Assembly (NCBI GenBank): GCA_027922465.2
Contig: BQMF02000103.1
Span: forward strand, 868,001-932,000
Origin: Turritopsis dohrnii
Lineage: Eukaryota > Cnidaria > Hydrozoa > Anthoathecata > Oceaniidae
Length of the DNA stretch: 64,000 nucleotides
Direction: 5' to 3'
In this document: positions 1 through 10,891 of the stretch, piece by piece
Layout of the letters: the number at the start of each line of letters is the position of its first letter
Position numbering within the stretch: the first letter of the stretch is position 1
Notes under the pieces: generated by a model
Database searches by the model: none
Told to the model about the DNA's origin: nothing
Seen by the model: the letters and a program-made list of their open reading frames with translations, nothing else
Made by a program: the position numbers and the translations under genes

Positions 1-540
1 GAGACGATCCTTGAAAAAAATTAGACAGTTGGCAAGAGGGTTTAAAGACTAAAATTTAACTTTACAACAAGATAAATACAATGAGGTTTTTTTCTCAGCA
101 GTAATAAAGGCAGGGCTGGTCAAACGCACGCGCACGCCTCTGCACATGCCTAAAAAAAAAGAGACGTGCGCTCTATCGCACGCCTTAATCTTACCAGGCG
201 TGCAATAAAATTTTAAGTTTTTCCAAAAATATCTGTCAGCTTCGACTATTAGCCTTATTATTTCTTTCATCAAATTTCAGCTACTTTTTGTTTAATAACT
301 TCTTCGTTTTACTTTATAGTAGCATCCTTAATTATACCTTTGCACATTTGACATTCAAGAAAGTATAGAGAAGTTCCGTAAAATAGGACATCAAAAAGGC
401 AATTGAAATTAAAACAATTGGATTATAGAAAAATTTATATAGAAAAACAATGTTCTTACTTCATTTTGATAAATAGGAAATAATGTTCAAAAATCATTAT
501 AACTTTCAACAGCCTTTCAAACAAAAGGCGGGCGCAAACC

Positions 541-1242
541 AATCAAACATTTTATCCAACATATTTTTGTCATGTTGGATGAAATGTTGGATGAAAATTT
601 GAATGTTGGATGAATTCGAATTTTCCGTTTGTATGACTTTCATTCAACATGCGAAACATAAAGACATTTCATTCATTCGTATTTTAAAAATGGCAGACAG
701 CGCATTGATGGTAGTTAGGGTAGTGGTTTTAAACGAGCTGGTTGACTCTGATGACGAGAAACCAACCCGCAGGAAATTGGGTTAAACGTTGTGAAGAAAA
801 AGGATATTTTTCCACCATAATTAAAGAAATCAGAGTGGAAGATAGCTGCGGCTTTAGGGAGATGTCTCAAATGGCCCCTACTGACTTTGAGTTTGTTTTG
901 GGAAAGATATCCCAACTGAAATCTCCCCAACAAATAATCATTGGAACGTCGCACGTTCGAAAAGTGTTCAAAACGTTAGAAATTCTAAATTTAAATATTC
1001 TTTTTTCGTCAAAAATCAAAATGTTGGATGAAAAGTATACCAAACCGCTCCAACGTCACTTTTTCTCTTTTTTCTCCGAAAAATCTTGGATGAAAAATAT
1101 GTTCTGGAACATATTTCATCCAACATCATTTTCCTTTTTTTCCGAAAAATTGCTACATTTGAAGTTACCAAAACCGCTCCAACATTTCATCCAACATCAT
1201 AAAAATCCCATGTTGGATGAAATGTTGGATCAATTCAAGAAA
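541..1242 (+). mobile_element. Decayed PIF/Harbinger element
   Basis: The segment begins and ends with clusters of the motif ATGTTGGATGAA and its complement TTCATCCAACAT, arranged as sub-terminal inverted repeats. About ten copies occur, at 550-630, 1020-1035, 1125 and 1180-1235. Between them lies the N-terminal part of a Harbinger-type transposase. The remaining DDE domain is missing, so the element is internally deleted and non-autonomous. The exact ends and the usual 3-bp target duplication could not be fixed. Confidence 0.6.
690..960 (+). pseudogene. PIF/Harbinger transposase N-terminal remnant
   Basis: In one frame the DNA encodes MADS followed by a DSDDEKPTRRK stretch and then a stop. 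In the next frame, starting near 775, it continues WVKRCEEKGYFSTIIKEIRVED and then FREMSQMAPTDFEFVLGKI. That is the conserved N-terminal region of HARBI1/PIF transposases, in which a WV-basic segment is followed by a low-complexity-free helix ending in the DFEFLL-like motif. A single frameshift at about 770-780 separates the halves. The catalytic DDE region is absent. Assignment rests on family resemblance recalled by eye. Confidence 0.6.
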
Positions 1243-1607
1243 TTTTGTTAACTCATTCTAAATATAGTTATATGAAGATTACATTATGCTGAGTGATTTT
1301 TATTATATAGTTATATTATATAGTTGTTTTCCGTTAACTAACAAAGATGTATTTTGTTAATTGAATTTTCACCTGTAACATCAATAAAACACTACATCAA
1401 TAAAACACGAAGAACTCGTAGTTAAAAAAAGAAAGCATTGATATGCACTGAAATCGAAGATAAGGGCTGCAATGCCTCCAGTGTTTGGGGTTCACTGGTT
1501 AAATCGTCCCCCAACTTCCATCATTTGTAACGAAATTTGGAATCGCGCAGGCCAATTAGTTGTTGTCAATTTGGGTGCGCGATTAGTTGTGCGGGAGAGA
1601 TTTCTTT

Positions 1608-1752
1608 ATGTCAAGGCCTGGTATGGCACTCCTTAAAACAAAAACGCACGCCCAAAATGTAACAAGACGTGCGAAAAAAATGGCACGTCTGGAAAATATA
1701 GACGTGCGACCCATCGCACGCGGGTCTAAAATCTTACGACCAGGCCTGACAT
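1608..1752. mobile_element. Small palindromic MITE
   Basis: The 145-bp segment starts ATGTCAAGGCCTGGT and ends ACCAGGCCTGACAT, an almost perfect terminal inverted repeat. Its interior has repeated GACGTGCG and CGCACGC words, giving a GC-rich island in AT-rich DNA. The same words fill the outer ends of the arms at 113-197 and 2826-2890, so these appear to be one MITE family. Confidence 0.6.
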
Positions 1753-2890
1753 CTGTAAAAAATATATATTTCAGATTTCACATAGTCCTTTTTTTTCTTC
1801 ATTCATTTAAACTGCTGCAGCATAAAAAGAAAGAATTTTAATTCCCACTGGGCCGTAGCTTTTTTGATTGCTGAGTTTGAGCGTATCTTTTGTTGTTTGC
1901 TACAGTTGTACCAATGAAGACGTAAAAATTATGGTTAATTTGATATAGCATGAATTTAAGTATTTTTGTGATAATCCAGAAGATCCTTCAAAAGTTATGA
2001 AAATAAAATGTTTGGTGTGTAGCGAAATTTACTGAGAAAAGCCACGATTCTCGATAATGTCACAAGGATTATAGAAAAGTGAGTGGAAGTGCATCGATTG
2101 CTCTAAGTTCTAGATATGTATAGAAAAACGAGGGGAAAGGCATTTATTTAATTATCTAATAAAACCAATTTTGCCGGTGTGAAAAACATATTTACCGACT
2201 TGTCCAACAAAATCATCATATCACGACGTCGAAATTTTCATCAGGAATGGACCATTCCAGAAGATGATTCCATCACTGATGACTTTTCACAAAATGATTC
2301 TGGTAGGCTTGATTTGCATTAGTGATGTCACAAATTTGATCATAAAAACTAGGGATTTTCCGAAATTTTTAATTATGTTTGTAGTGGGAAAAGGAACCTT
2401 TGGAGCCAAAGTTGTATACTACTCCTTAAAGAGGCATTGTACGGCTAAAATTGTATATACGTGATATAAAATAAAAGTCGAAATCAATATGGTGGAAAAT
2501 AAAATCACGTTCTCTGTAGGGAAACAACAAAGGTCTTCCATCCAGAACTGTATTATTTTTTATTCAATTAACATGTCTATGGAAAAAATCATTGTACTGA
2601 CATGTGCTTTTTCATTGTGCGTGAAAAACTACCTTTTATACAAATTTTCGCGCGTACTAATTTTCGAGCATTGACGCAAAAAAATCAATTCGCACATGAT
2701 GCTACTATAAAGTAAAACGAAGAAGTTATTAAACAAACAGTAGCTGAAATTTGATGAAAGAAATAATAAGGCTAATTTATAGTCGAAGCTGACAGATATT
2801 TTTGGAAAAACTTAAAATTTTATTGCACGCCTGGTAAGATTAAGGCTACTCATGTGCGTGCGATCGCATGCCTCTCACAACCAGCCCTGG

Positions 2891-4481
2891 ATGCGTTTGT
2901 TGGCTAATATTATTAACAAGAAATGAATGTGATGAAAGAAAAAGAAAATTTGAATCCTGAAAGAAAAATATAAATGAATGAGTTCATAAAAGAAAAGAGA
3001 ACATCACGTTTTTTTTTCCTTTGTTTCATTTGTTTAACAGATGGTTAATTCTGAAAATATCAAAATTTTAGGGATGACATTTTTTTGCCGATGTGAAGTG
3101 GGCTTTTCTCAAAGTATGACAGCAATTACGTTGGCATTTGCCGCGTGCCATCATGACTTAAAAGGGTTGAGATTACAACTGCATAGCGAGAACACAAAGA
3201 TTTTAATGTCATCTTTTCCATAAATCCATTCAGTGCTAGAAAAAATGTTTTTACTAGCACTGAGGATGGTTGTACCAAAAAGCTTCTGCTGATTTTAAAT
3301 AAAACTTGTTGTTATTATTTCACAAATGTTGTCTTCTTTTGAATCGACACAGTGCTCTTGTTTAAATTACAAAGAGAGTTAGATACCATAGTTCAAGAAA
3401 AGACGACTTGCTTTATTTACTCAGTACTCAGAGTTTCATGTCCACATAGGCGAACAATCTTCAGACAATTTTAGCATCCCTGCATTGCATTGTTCAGTTT
3501 GTTTGTAAAATATTTTTCTTCAGGAAATGTTTCTTTTTTGTCAAAATCTCTTTGTTTACATTTTAGCTCTCGAAGCAAACTTTTTTTGATGGCTTTGATG
3601 GCTTCTTTCATCATAATAGAATTCTTTGTCCTACTTGTTTAATCAGATTGTTTGGCTTGCCTTTTTCCCTGAAGTTACAGATTCATGGCATTTGGGCAAT
3701 ATTCTGCATGGGCTCATCACTATGAATTGTTAAAAAAAGGAAACAGAGTTGCAATACTGGCAATACATCATAAGCAGAATTCAATTTCATTCGATTTCTT
3801 TTTGACTTATGTACATATCTGTTTCATCCTAATAACTCAACAAATCTGTTTATACAAAATACATTACCCAATAACTTTTTGTTACTATTTTACCATATTT
3901 CCCTAGAATGAATCATTCAATTTATAAGATATACCATTTTGTATAATAGTCCTGAAAATTCTTTAAATTTGGAAATTTCGAAGTAGAGTGGAATGCAAAT
4001 GATTCGCATTAGTGACGTCACTTTATGCAAAAATTGAAACATACATATCTCATGAACTATAACATCCAAATTAGTTAAAATTTTGCAAGGATTCTCATAC
4101 TTAATTCTCCTCTAATAAAAATTGTTGATTCAGATTTTTTATGAAAATCATACAATTAAGAAGTGTTTACAACATCACACTACACTGATGTTTTTGTTCT
4201 ACTTCCTATGCTATTCATGTCATATATCATTGTCTAAAAAGTCATTGTTAGAATGATACAGTTGGAAGGATAGTGAACTGTTCAGCATATACCTTATGTT
4301 AGCCATAATATCAATGTTTACATTAATGATTTAGCATTTTAATCCTCTTTTATCCTCTGTTTTATCTAAATAATAATTTTCAGAAACTAAAATATGTTGA
4401 CATTTAAAATTAATAACTTTACTTTTATTCACACTTTTTTTTTCAGCTTCATCAAGGTCACTGCTCAAGGTTTTAAAGCCT
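2891..4481. other. No gene recognised
   Basis: AT-rich DNA with only short chance reading frames. No conserved protein, repeat boundary or RNA gene was recognised. Confidence 0.5.
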
Positions 4482-4487
4482 CAAAGC

Positions 4488-5195
4488 CAGCCCTCTGAAT
4501 TTACGACGGCATTCAGCTTTTGCCGTCGTGAAGCTGCCGCAAATCAAAATTACGACGGCAAAATTTTGCCGTCAGCGTTTTTTAGATGCAAACATTGAAT
4601 AATTAATACTTTAATAAGTCCTTTCATTTCTTTCGTTCTATCTTATTCTTTCTATTTTCTCAATCGCGTGAGATTGTCTGGTTTATTTGTGTGATGAAAA
4701 AAAAATCATTTATTTCTTTTTCTTTGACAACTGGTGTCATCTGATGAACATTTCATTTCATCTTTTGAGAGGAAAACCCAAGAGAAACTGGTGAGACTTA
4801 AACAATAGCAAAACAATGGCAAGTTACATCTAACACATGGGTGATTTTGGCAATTCCTGGCAATTCCCGTGACAAATTCCTTTTATTCTCAAACATTTTC
4901 TTTTCATAGAACATTTGTTTACCGCACCTATTCGATTTATAAGATGTGAATAAGAAGAACAAACATATTTTGTAACTTATTGTGCAAGATAACACTTGAT
5001 TATTTAGTTTCTGTTTTATTAGCCATTATTCTACACCACGTTATTTTTACTGGAATAAACCAATCAAGTTTTGCCGTCATTAACATCTTACTTGACAGCA
5101 TTTATTTGCCGTCGTAAATAATGATCTGCCGTCGCAATTTTCAAATACGACGGCACTTTTTTGCTTTCAGCCTTTTTTCTTAATTCAGAGGGCTG
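4488..5195. mobile_element. 708-bp MITE with 6-bp target site duplication
   Basis: Terminal inverted repeats CAGCCCTCTGAATT and AATTCAGAGGGCTG are perfect over 14 bp. They are flanked directly by CAAAGC at 4482-4487 and 5196-5201. Inside each end are repeated TACGACGGCA / TGCCGTCGTA words (near 4502, 4522, 4552, 4568, 5072, 5110, 5124 and 5148). Several such sub-terminal copies suggest transposase binding sites. The interior is AT-rich and has no transposase. The superfamily is uncertain: the length of the target duplication is closest to hAT-like elements. If the SLC22 gene continues leftwards, the insertion lies in one of its introns. Confidence 0.8.
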
Positions 5196-5516
5196 CAAAG
5201 CTGACTACATTTCATTGAAAGATTTCTGAACAATTATCTTATTGCGATAGAGGAACATGATTAATAATAATCAAATTTTGTGGTTTGAAAAAAATGTTTG
5301 TAATTCTCAGTTTTAATTTAGCAGCTTAACATATTTTCTTTTATCTCCAGAATCAAACATACTATTGTAACTTTTGAAGTATAAGCATATTACTCAATGT
5401 AAAAAGAAAATGGTTAAGCAAGAACTATTTAACAAGGAAAAGAAAGATTAAACAACTTTGTCTAATGAAATATGCTAAAGGTTGGAAAGGCTGCTACAAT
5501 AATCACACAATCTTAC

Positions 5517-5819
5517 CTCAGTGACTATTGAGTATCTTTCTGGTTTTGCATACTCCCATTCATTTCTAGGTATGTTACAACGAAACTTGTAGGCAGTTTG
5601 ATTCTTTGATGTTATATTGTCAGTGAAAGTACAAACAGTACCATTAGCTACACAACGCCATGCCGGGTTGTCTGCAACAAATATGATGATGAGTGCTTGG
5701 AATGCACTTGGAATTGTTAATAAACATAAAATACCAACAACAAGAATTTGATGAAGACCAAGCTCGCCAACTAGCTTCAATCCTTCATCTACTGTTGTTA
5801 CAGTTTCCATTGCATTCAT
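5517..5819 (-). CDS. SLC22-family organic ion transporter, first coding exon (partial)
   Basis: This exon encodes 101 residues from ATG at 5819 to a splice donor GAG|GTAAGA ending at 5517, in phase 0. Residues about 22-48 form a strongly hydrophobic first membrane segment. A cysteine-bearing extracellular loop with potential N-glycosylation sites (NGT, NIT, NQT) follows. It ends in a PRNEWEYAKPERYSIVTE segment like the stretch before the conserved D-x-x-C region in SLC22 carriers (OCT/OCTN/OAT types of the major facilitator superfamily), which move organic cations, carnitine or anions across the plasma membrane. A polypyrimidine-AG acceptor lies 7 nt upstream of the ATG. No later exon was recognised at 1-5516, so the gene either continues beyond the window or is broken. 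Confidence 0.7.
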
Positions 5820-5829
5820 TGGGAACCTA

Positions 5830-8800
5830 AAAGTAAAATAATGTAAATTCTGAAATAGTTAGCCTGTTATAAATAGAATTAAGAGTTGCAGTGTATTGAC
5901 ATTAGTAGTTAGAATAAGAGTCTGGATCAGCTGACTTATATATCTCATATATACAAAAGAAGTAAAAAAAAATGATTTCAGCTGCCTCAGTGGAAACAAC
6001 GGAACAACTTTTACGACAGATCATTATCTTTAAGAATCCAGGCTATTTCCGACTAAATTAACCCGTTGATCGGACGCTGCCCTTTGCCTTTTTGTTTACT
6101 TAAAAATTTATTTCATTTTAAAAACTTCAAAAATCACTCTCGTATAGGGGGTCACAGGTTTAACCCACCAAAATAAAGCTCAGGTTTTTTCCTAAAAAAA
6201 TGCCCTTTGCATGTTCATAATGTGCCCTTTTTCCCTTCGGCCAGACGATGCCCTTCCATTCTAGATTAGACTCTGATATGTGAAATGTAAATCATCGCTC
6301 TGTAAGATAAATTCAAAAAGTCTATCATGTCAGTCTCAGGTAAGCAACTGCTTTATATATGAGAGATAATTTATCTGTTTCCATTTTAAAAGTAAAAGAT
6401 CAGAGAAAAAAAGAAAAAAGAAAAAAAATGGCAATTAATGAAAAGAAATAAAAGGAACACAAATCTAGTTTCTATCACGCTCTTTTGATTCCTTATCATT
6501 CAAAGAACATTGTTCTTAATTGTAAGCTAAGTGCATAAAGATATCAGTGATGATTTAGACTTAACAGAAGTAGCAAACATTTTGTATCAGGACATGACAA
6601 GTGATACAACCACTTTGAATGATTTTCAACTGGTGACTAGTAAACAGCAAGCATATACTCGAGCAGACGAATTCCTTTTGAAAGTCAGAAAAGCAACCTA
6701 TTTACAGGGCCGCCAGATAACGATTTAGGGTGAGGGGGCCAAAATTGCGAAAAAAGGACCTTAATATATTTGGTTTTGCTAGGGCTTAGAACTTTTTCCT
6801 GGGGCATGTAGATTTCAGATTGGTTATAGCTGGCAATTTGCTATTTGTCAATGCACCCACAGTAACATGCTGAAATTAGTTTTTTTAGTTGTGTTATGTA
6901 TATAACATCTAATTTTCGAAATGTATGCCATCAAAATAAAGACTTTCATGTAGGGACAGCGGCACAAATTTGAATTTGGTGGGGCTGAGACTCTGGTTTG
7001 TCGAAGGAGGATCCACCATGGTTGGGTCCGACACGCAAAAAAATTTGGAAATTAGACCTTCCAGATTGGCTTTAGAAAGCACTTTCAGGACCATAATTGA
7101 ACTTAGAACATCAAAGCGTTTCAGTAAAATTTATAAAGGGAAGAGTCGTTCCTTAACACTAGAGGCAAATAAATATATAAGTTTTCCTTTAAAACGTCAT
7201 TATCTAACAAGAAGGTAAAATAAGTCATACAAATTGATACACCAAAAACGGCTTCAGCTCAGCACTTTTTTTACAAGAGAATCGTCTGTATTAATCTTGT
7301 GTGTATAAGAAAATATAAAAGAATTTATATATAGTCTCACAAATGATAACTGAAATGGAAAAAAAATGAAAGAAATTATGAAAAGAGAAAAACTTTTTAA
7401 AGTTGTAAAAAGGACCAACCATTTATGGACAAAAAATTTCGTCACATCCTTTTCAATGAACTTGTCTAGGAAGTTTGCGAGATAAGCAAGATTCTGCTAA
7501 ACAATTTGTGTTTTTCACAACATTTCACACTCAGTGAAATGGAAATATCTAGAGAGAATTATTCCCAGAAATCGATTTAGAGGCCATTCTAGAGACTCTG
7601 GAAACAAAATTTTCTTCCGTCGTCCAACCATCACATTTTTAGGCAAATTATTCTATTTTTTAGCCTCCTGCTGAATGCATAACACAAGGCATTTCTGAAA
7701 ATCACCAAACATTACAAAGGACTATTGTGATTAGCATACTAAGCTAATACGTTTTCAATGTTCATAGGTTTTTCATCAGCTGATCTAGTGTATTTTCCTT
7801 AGGATACGTTTTTTTACATAAGAAAGCTTCAACTTCTCCATTTCACGCCTCATTATACCCTTTCCCCGGATAAGGGGCGCACCGTGCAAAAAAGGATAAA
7901 ATTTACTATATCGGGCGTAAAGGAGCTTTTTTTCTCATTCTCTATTATATAATTACTATCTTGAAGCATCTACTATCTTTGGCAGGGTGGGATATTATGG
8001 TTATAATAATTATGGTTATAATATCCTTTACTTATTTTGGAGGTTCTTTATCCTTAAAAAATGGGGCGTCATGTGTCGTACCGTCGTTTGTCCTTGAAAA
8101 ATTTCTATCTGGTGGGTAGTAACGGTAACTCACATGTGGTGGACACCTCGCGATCGGGGTACTTGCCACTTACTCGGAACGGGAGAAATGTTAAATTAAA
8201 TTCTTCAAAATTTATACATGCACTCCCCGGTAATGGACCGCCAATTAACGGACCGTAAAAAAATTATCACAGCGTATTGAAACTAGTCGCCATAACTTCG
8301 GGGCTGATGGTTTAAGGTTCACAAAAAATTATAACAATATAGACAACACGATAAATACAAAACACCGTTTGTTTTACTTATCATTTTAACGCAACTTCAA
8401 TGAAGAAAGATTGTATTATTATAATCGATTCTCGAACATAAAAGGACACCATTAAAAAGAAAGGCGAAAAAAAACTTAAGAGGGTAGGAAAGGTCCCATT
8501 TGGAATTCATCAAACTTTTTGCAGGAAAGTCTTATAAAAATGTTTGAAAGAACGAGGCATGACGTAATTTTATGCTCACTGACCCAAGCAAATTTAACAA
8601 GGTTTTCACAAGGTTTCTCATAGTGTTAATTACTATGATGAAAGTTGAAAAAGGAATAAATAGGCTTGAAAGACTTTCAATCACATTGTTTGTTTGAGTA
8701 CATGCATGATGCATATATGCATGTATGTTCCAAAAGAAAGTCTTACTATTTCTTGAAGTATGTAAATTCTTTCTTTTAATTTCGGACTGACTATTTCCTT

Positions 8801-8860
8801 GTCAGTTCCTTACCTTTTCTCAGCCTCAAGTTCCATGTAAAGGTGTTCCCTATAGATATA
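5830..8860. other. Mostly non-coding; a few repeat fragments
   Basis: No complete gene was recognised. A stretch at 7004-7080, around GGAGGATCCACCATGG, has a diverged copy at 62680-62760 (GGAGGCCCCACCATGG) and is probably a dispersed repeat. A short open frame at 6531-6728 is listed separately. Confidence 0.5.
6531..6728 (+). other. Possible exon-like open frame, weak CARD-like pattern
   Basis: The frame encodes about 65 residues with heptad-like hydrophobic spacing, including DLDLTEVANILYQDM and YTRADEFLLKVRKAT. This faintly recalls the last helices of a CARD/death-fold domain. No ATG opens the frame, no clear acceptor is visible and no partner exons were found. It may be a chance frame or a gene relic. 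Confidence 0.15.
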
Positions 8861-9700
8861 CAGTACACATCCTTTAATTCGAACACCCAAGGGACCGAAA
8901 AATTTGTTCGAATAAGCGAATGTTCGAATTATCGGATAATTGGGAAAAATAAGGTCTTGATTTCCCGAGAAGAAGTGAAAAGAAAGAAACATTCAAATTT
9001 TCAAAATCGAACGTTTCCATAATCAAACGATATGGAATGGAACATTTTACAACACTTTGCAAAGCCATGGATTTTGGGATATAAGAAAGCTACTAATTTA
9101 TTGTACTTAAGGAAGATATTATGTCTTCGTATGGGTTACCATGCTTATATGGAAATATGGCAATCAAAAATTGGAGAAGTTCTAGAGAGTCGAGTAAAAC
9201 CAGAAGGTGAATTTGACAAAATACCTACGCTGCTGCAGTAATACAGAACAATGTTATGGTCGTACATTTGGCAAAAGGAAAGACAGGCCGTTTTGCAATA
9301 AAAATCTCATTTTTTCTTCAAGCAAGCGATGACAATAGCTGCAAAGTAGAAATAACTGAGAAAAAGGTTAATTTTGGTGATAAAGAAGGACTCCAATTAC
9401 CTTGTAAACTTCATTTTACTGGGAATGTGCAATTTATTGAAAAGTTGAAAGAAATTTTACCACCATAAGAAAAATGTCTTAATAGTACGCAAAAGTTTGA
9501 ATTAACGAGTGGTTTTTTAGCCTAGGGACCGAAAAAACTGTTCGAATTAACGAAATGTTCGAATTAACGGAGTTCGAATTAAGCGGCACAAAATGTAAGA
9601 CATGTAAGAAATGTTAGAGCAAACTCAAAGGACTGAAGAATTTGTTCGAAATAAAGAATGTTCGAATTAAGCGGCATTCGAATTAAACGGATGTGTACTG
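8861..9700. mobile_element. Mariner/pogo-type non-autonomous element with cargo
   Basis: The ends are CAGTACACATCC at 8861 and GGATGTGTACTG at 9700, flanked on both sides by TA, as expected for Tc1/mariner/pogo insertion. Behind the termini, repeated words such as TTCGAATTAA and TGTTCGAA extend the imperfect inverted repeats over roughly 60-100 bp. No transposase is encoded. The centre instead carries a broken HIRAN-like gene (9092-9468). Length is 840 bp. Confidence 0.8.
9092..9468 (+). pseudogene. HIRAN-like protein fragment inside transposon
   Basis: Two adjacent open frames join into one recognisable protein with a frameshift near 9225-9235. The first part reads GYHAYMEIWQSKIGEVLESR and then EGEFDK. 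The second resumes as AAAVIQNNVMVVHLAKGKTGRF and runs through LQLPCKLHFTGNVQFIEKL to a stop at 9468. The order G-Y-H/Y-x-x-x-W, D-K-x-A-x-A-V, V-x-H-x-x-K and ELPC-x-x-x-F-x-G matches a HIRAN-like family abundant as uncharacterised invertebrate (cnidarian-type) proteins; HIRAN domains bind DNA ends. A start at 9032 (ATG) is possible, but the first 20 residues are not recognisably conserved. It is broken and is probably captured cargo rather than a working gene. Confidence 0.5.
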
Positions 9701-10430
9701 TATAAAGATATGAAAGCAAAAAAACAAAAGACGTGTAAAATTCAACAAGATTCGCAAAAATGCGACTATATAATATTTCCCCAAAGTTGCAAACATTTTA
9801 TCAATTATTGTGTGTACATTGATAACAAGAAAAATGTATCATTAAATAATCACAGTGGTATATCTACTATCAAGCTGATGTTCAGATAAAAACGCTGTCC
9901 ATATACTAATCAGGGTAGATTAGAAGTTAATACTACAAAACCACTTATGAAATGAAGATAAATCTGTCAATACGCCTCTGATATTCTTAATTAAAAGATT
10001 GTTTTTCTCCTATGAAAGTCCAAAAAGTCATTTGTTAAAAGAACAACAATGGAGACATAGACGTATTCAAGGTCATTTGCAAAAAGTGGAGAAGTCCAAC
10101 ATTACAATATTTCTTTTTAGTCTTAAGTATCAATCGATTAGGTTTTTAGCAGGCTTTCCTTTTATGAATAAATGATTAAATTCTCCAAAAATTTTGACTA
10201 AGCTCTAGCTACGCCATGAAGTAATCCGCTTAAATTTATTCTTTTTGCTAAAAGATAGCCTGTGGTGTTTATGTTTTGTATATTTAAAACTGTTTTTTCC
10301 TCATTTTTAATTTCGCTAGTATTTAATTTTGGACGATCTCACTAAAGTAAATAATTGCATATATAAGCTATGTCCGCACACACCTTAGCAATAAAATCTT
10401 TTGCAGGCTGACTTTCAGGCTGACTAAACG
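9701..10430. other. No gene recognised
   Basis: AT-rich spacer without a convincing coding frame or repeat boundary. Confidence 0.5.
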
Positions 10431-10431
10431 G

Positions 10432-10562
10432 GATAATTTGGACCAAATTATGAAAGTTCTTCAATTTTCATAAAAATTTGCACAAAGCACAATTGAAATG
10501 TGCTGATTTCGAATTTGACAGTCATTTTGTCAAATTTGGCCAAAATTGGGCAATTTGGCAAT
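10432..10562. repeat. Single unit of the 128-bp dispersed repeat
   Basis: The words GGACCAAATT, GAAAGTTCTTCAA, GTGCTGATTTCGAA, TTGACAGTCATTTTGTCA and CAAAATTGGGCAATTTGG occur in the same order as in the tandem array at 46725-47498. One unit is present, on the same strand as that array. Confidence 0.8.
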
Positions 10563-10839
10563 GCTATATTGGAGAATGATTTTTAAAGTTGTTGAGAGTA
10601 GATTTGTGTAATTGTGACACCGTCCTGAAGACTTTAAGGCGAATAAGTTTTGATCTATTTGTTTTGTATAATTGCGATTTGAAGTTTTGTTACCGTTATC
10701 AACTATTGTATCTCACAGTTCTATGAACAGTATATATTTGTTAGAATTGTGAGAATGCAATATAGCGAAATTTTCGACTTCCGAGTCGTCTTGTTAAGTT
10801 TTGAAAAATGTTGTTTAGGAATGTCACAATAATAATCTT

Positions 10840-10891
10840 AAAAAATAAAACCAAACAAATATGATTGAATATTTGTTTGGTTTTATTTTTT
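10840..10891. repeat. Perfect 22-bp-arm hairpin
   Basis: Positions 10840-10861 are the exact reverse complement of 10870-10891, with an 8-nt loop (TGATTGAA). The arms centre on ACCAAACAAATA and TATTTGTTTGGT. It could be a short foldback transposon relic or a hairpin transcript. Nothing around it identifies a host gene. Confidence 0.7.

Larger units (their letters stand above)
113..2890. repeat. Long inverted repeat pair bounding 2.8 kb of mobile DNA
   Basis: About 200 bp at 113-330 recurs as its reverse complement at 2696-2890. Shared landmarks include a run reading CTTCGTTTTACTTTATAGTA on one arm, a stretch around CAAATTTCAGCTAC, and GCACGCC-rich outer ends that start CAGGGCTGGT and finish ACCAGCCCTG. 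The outer 85 bp of each arm resembles the small element at 1608-1752. The arms may therefore be termini of one 2.8-kb transposon, or two copies of one repeat in opposite orientation. The interior (1250-2690) has no convincing protein apart from the Harbinger remnant. No target duplication could be recognised. Confidence 0.6.

Noticed and set aside
742..1251. Full 169-residue open frame as an intact gene
   Set aside because: Only the first third resembles Harbinger transposase. The rest is translated ATGTTGGATGAA repeats, and the true N-terminus is in another frame.
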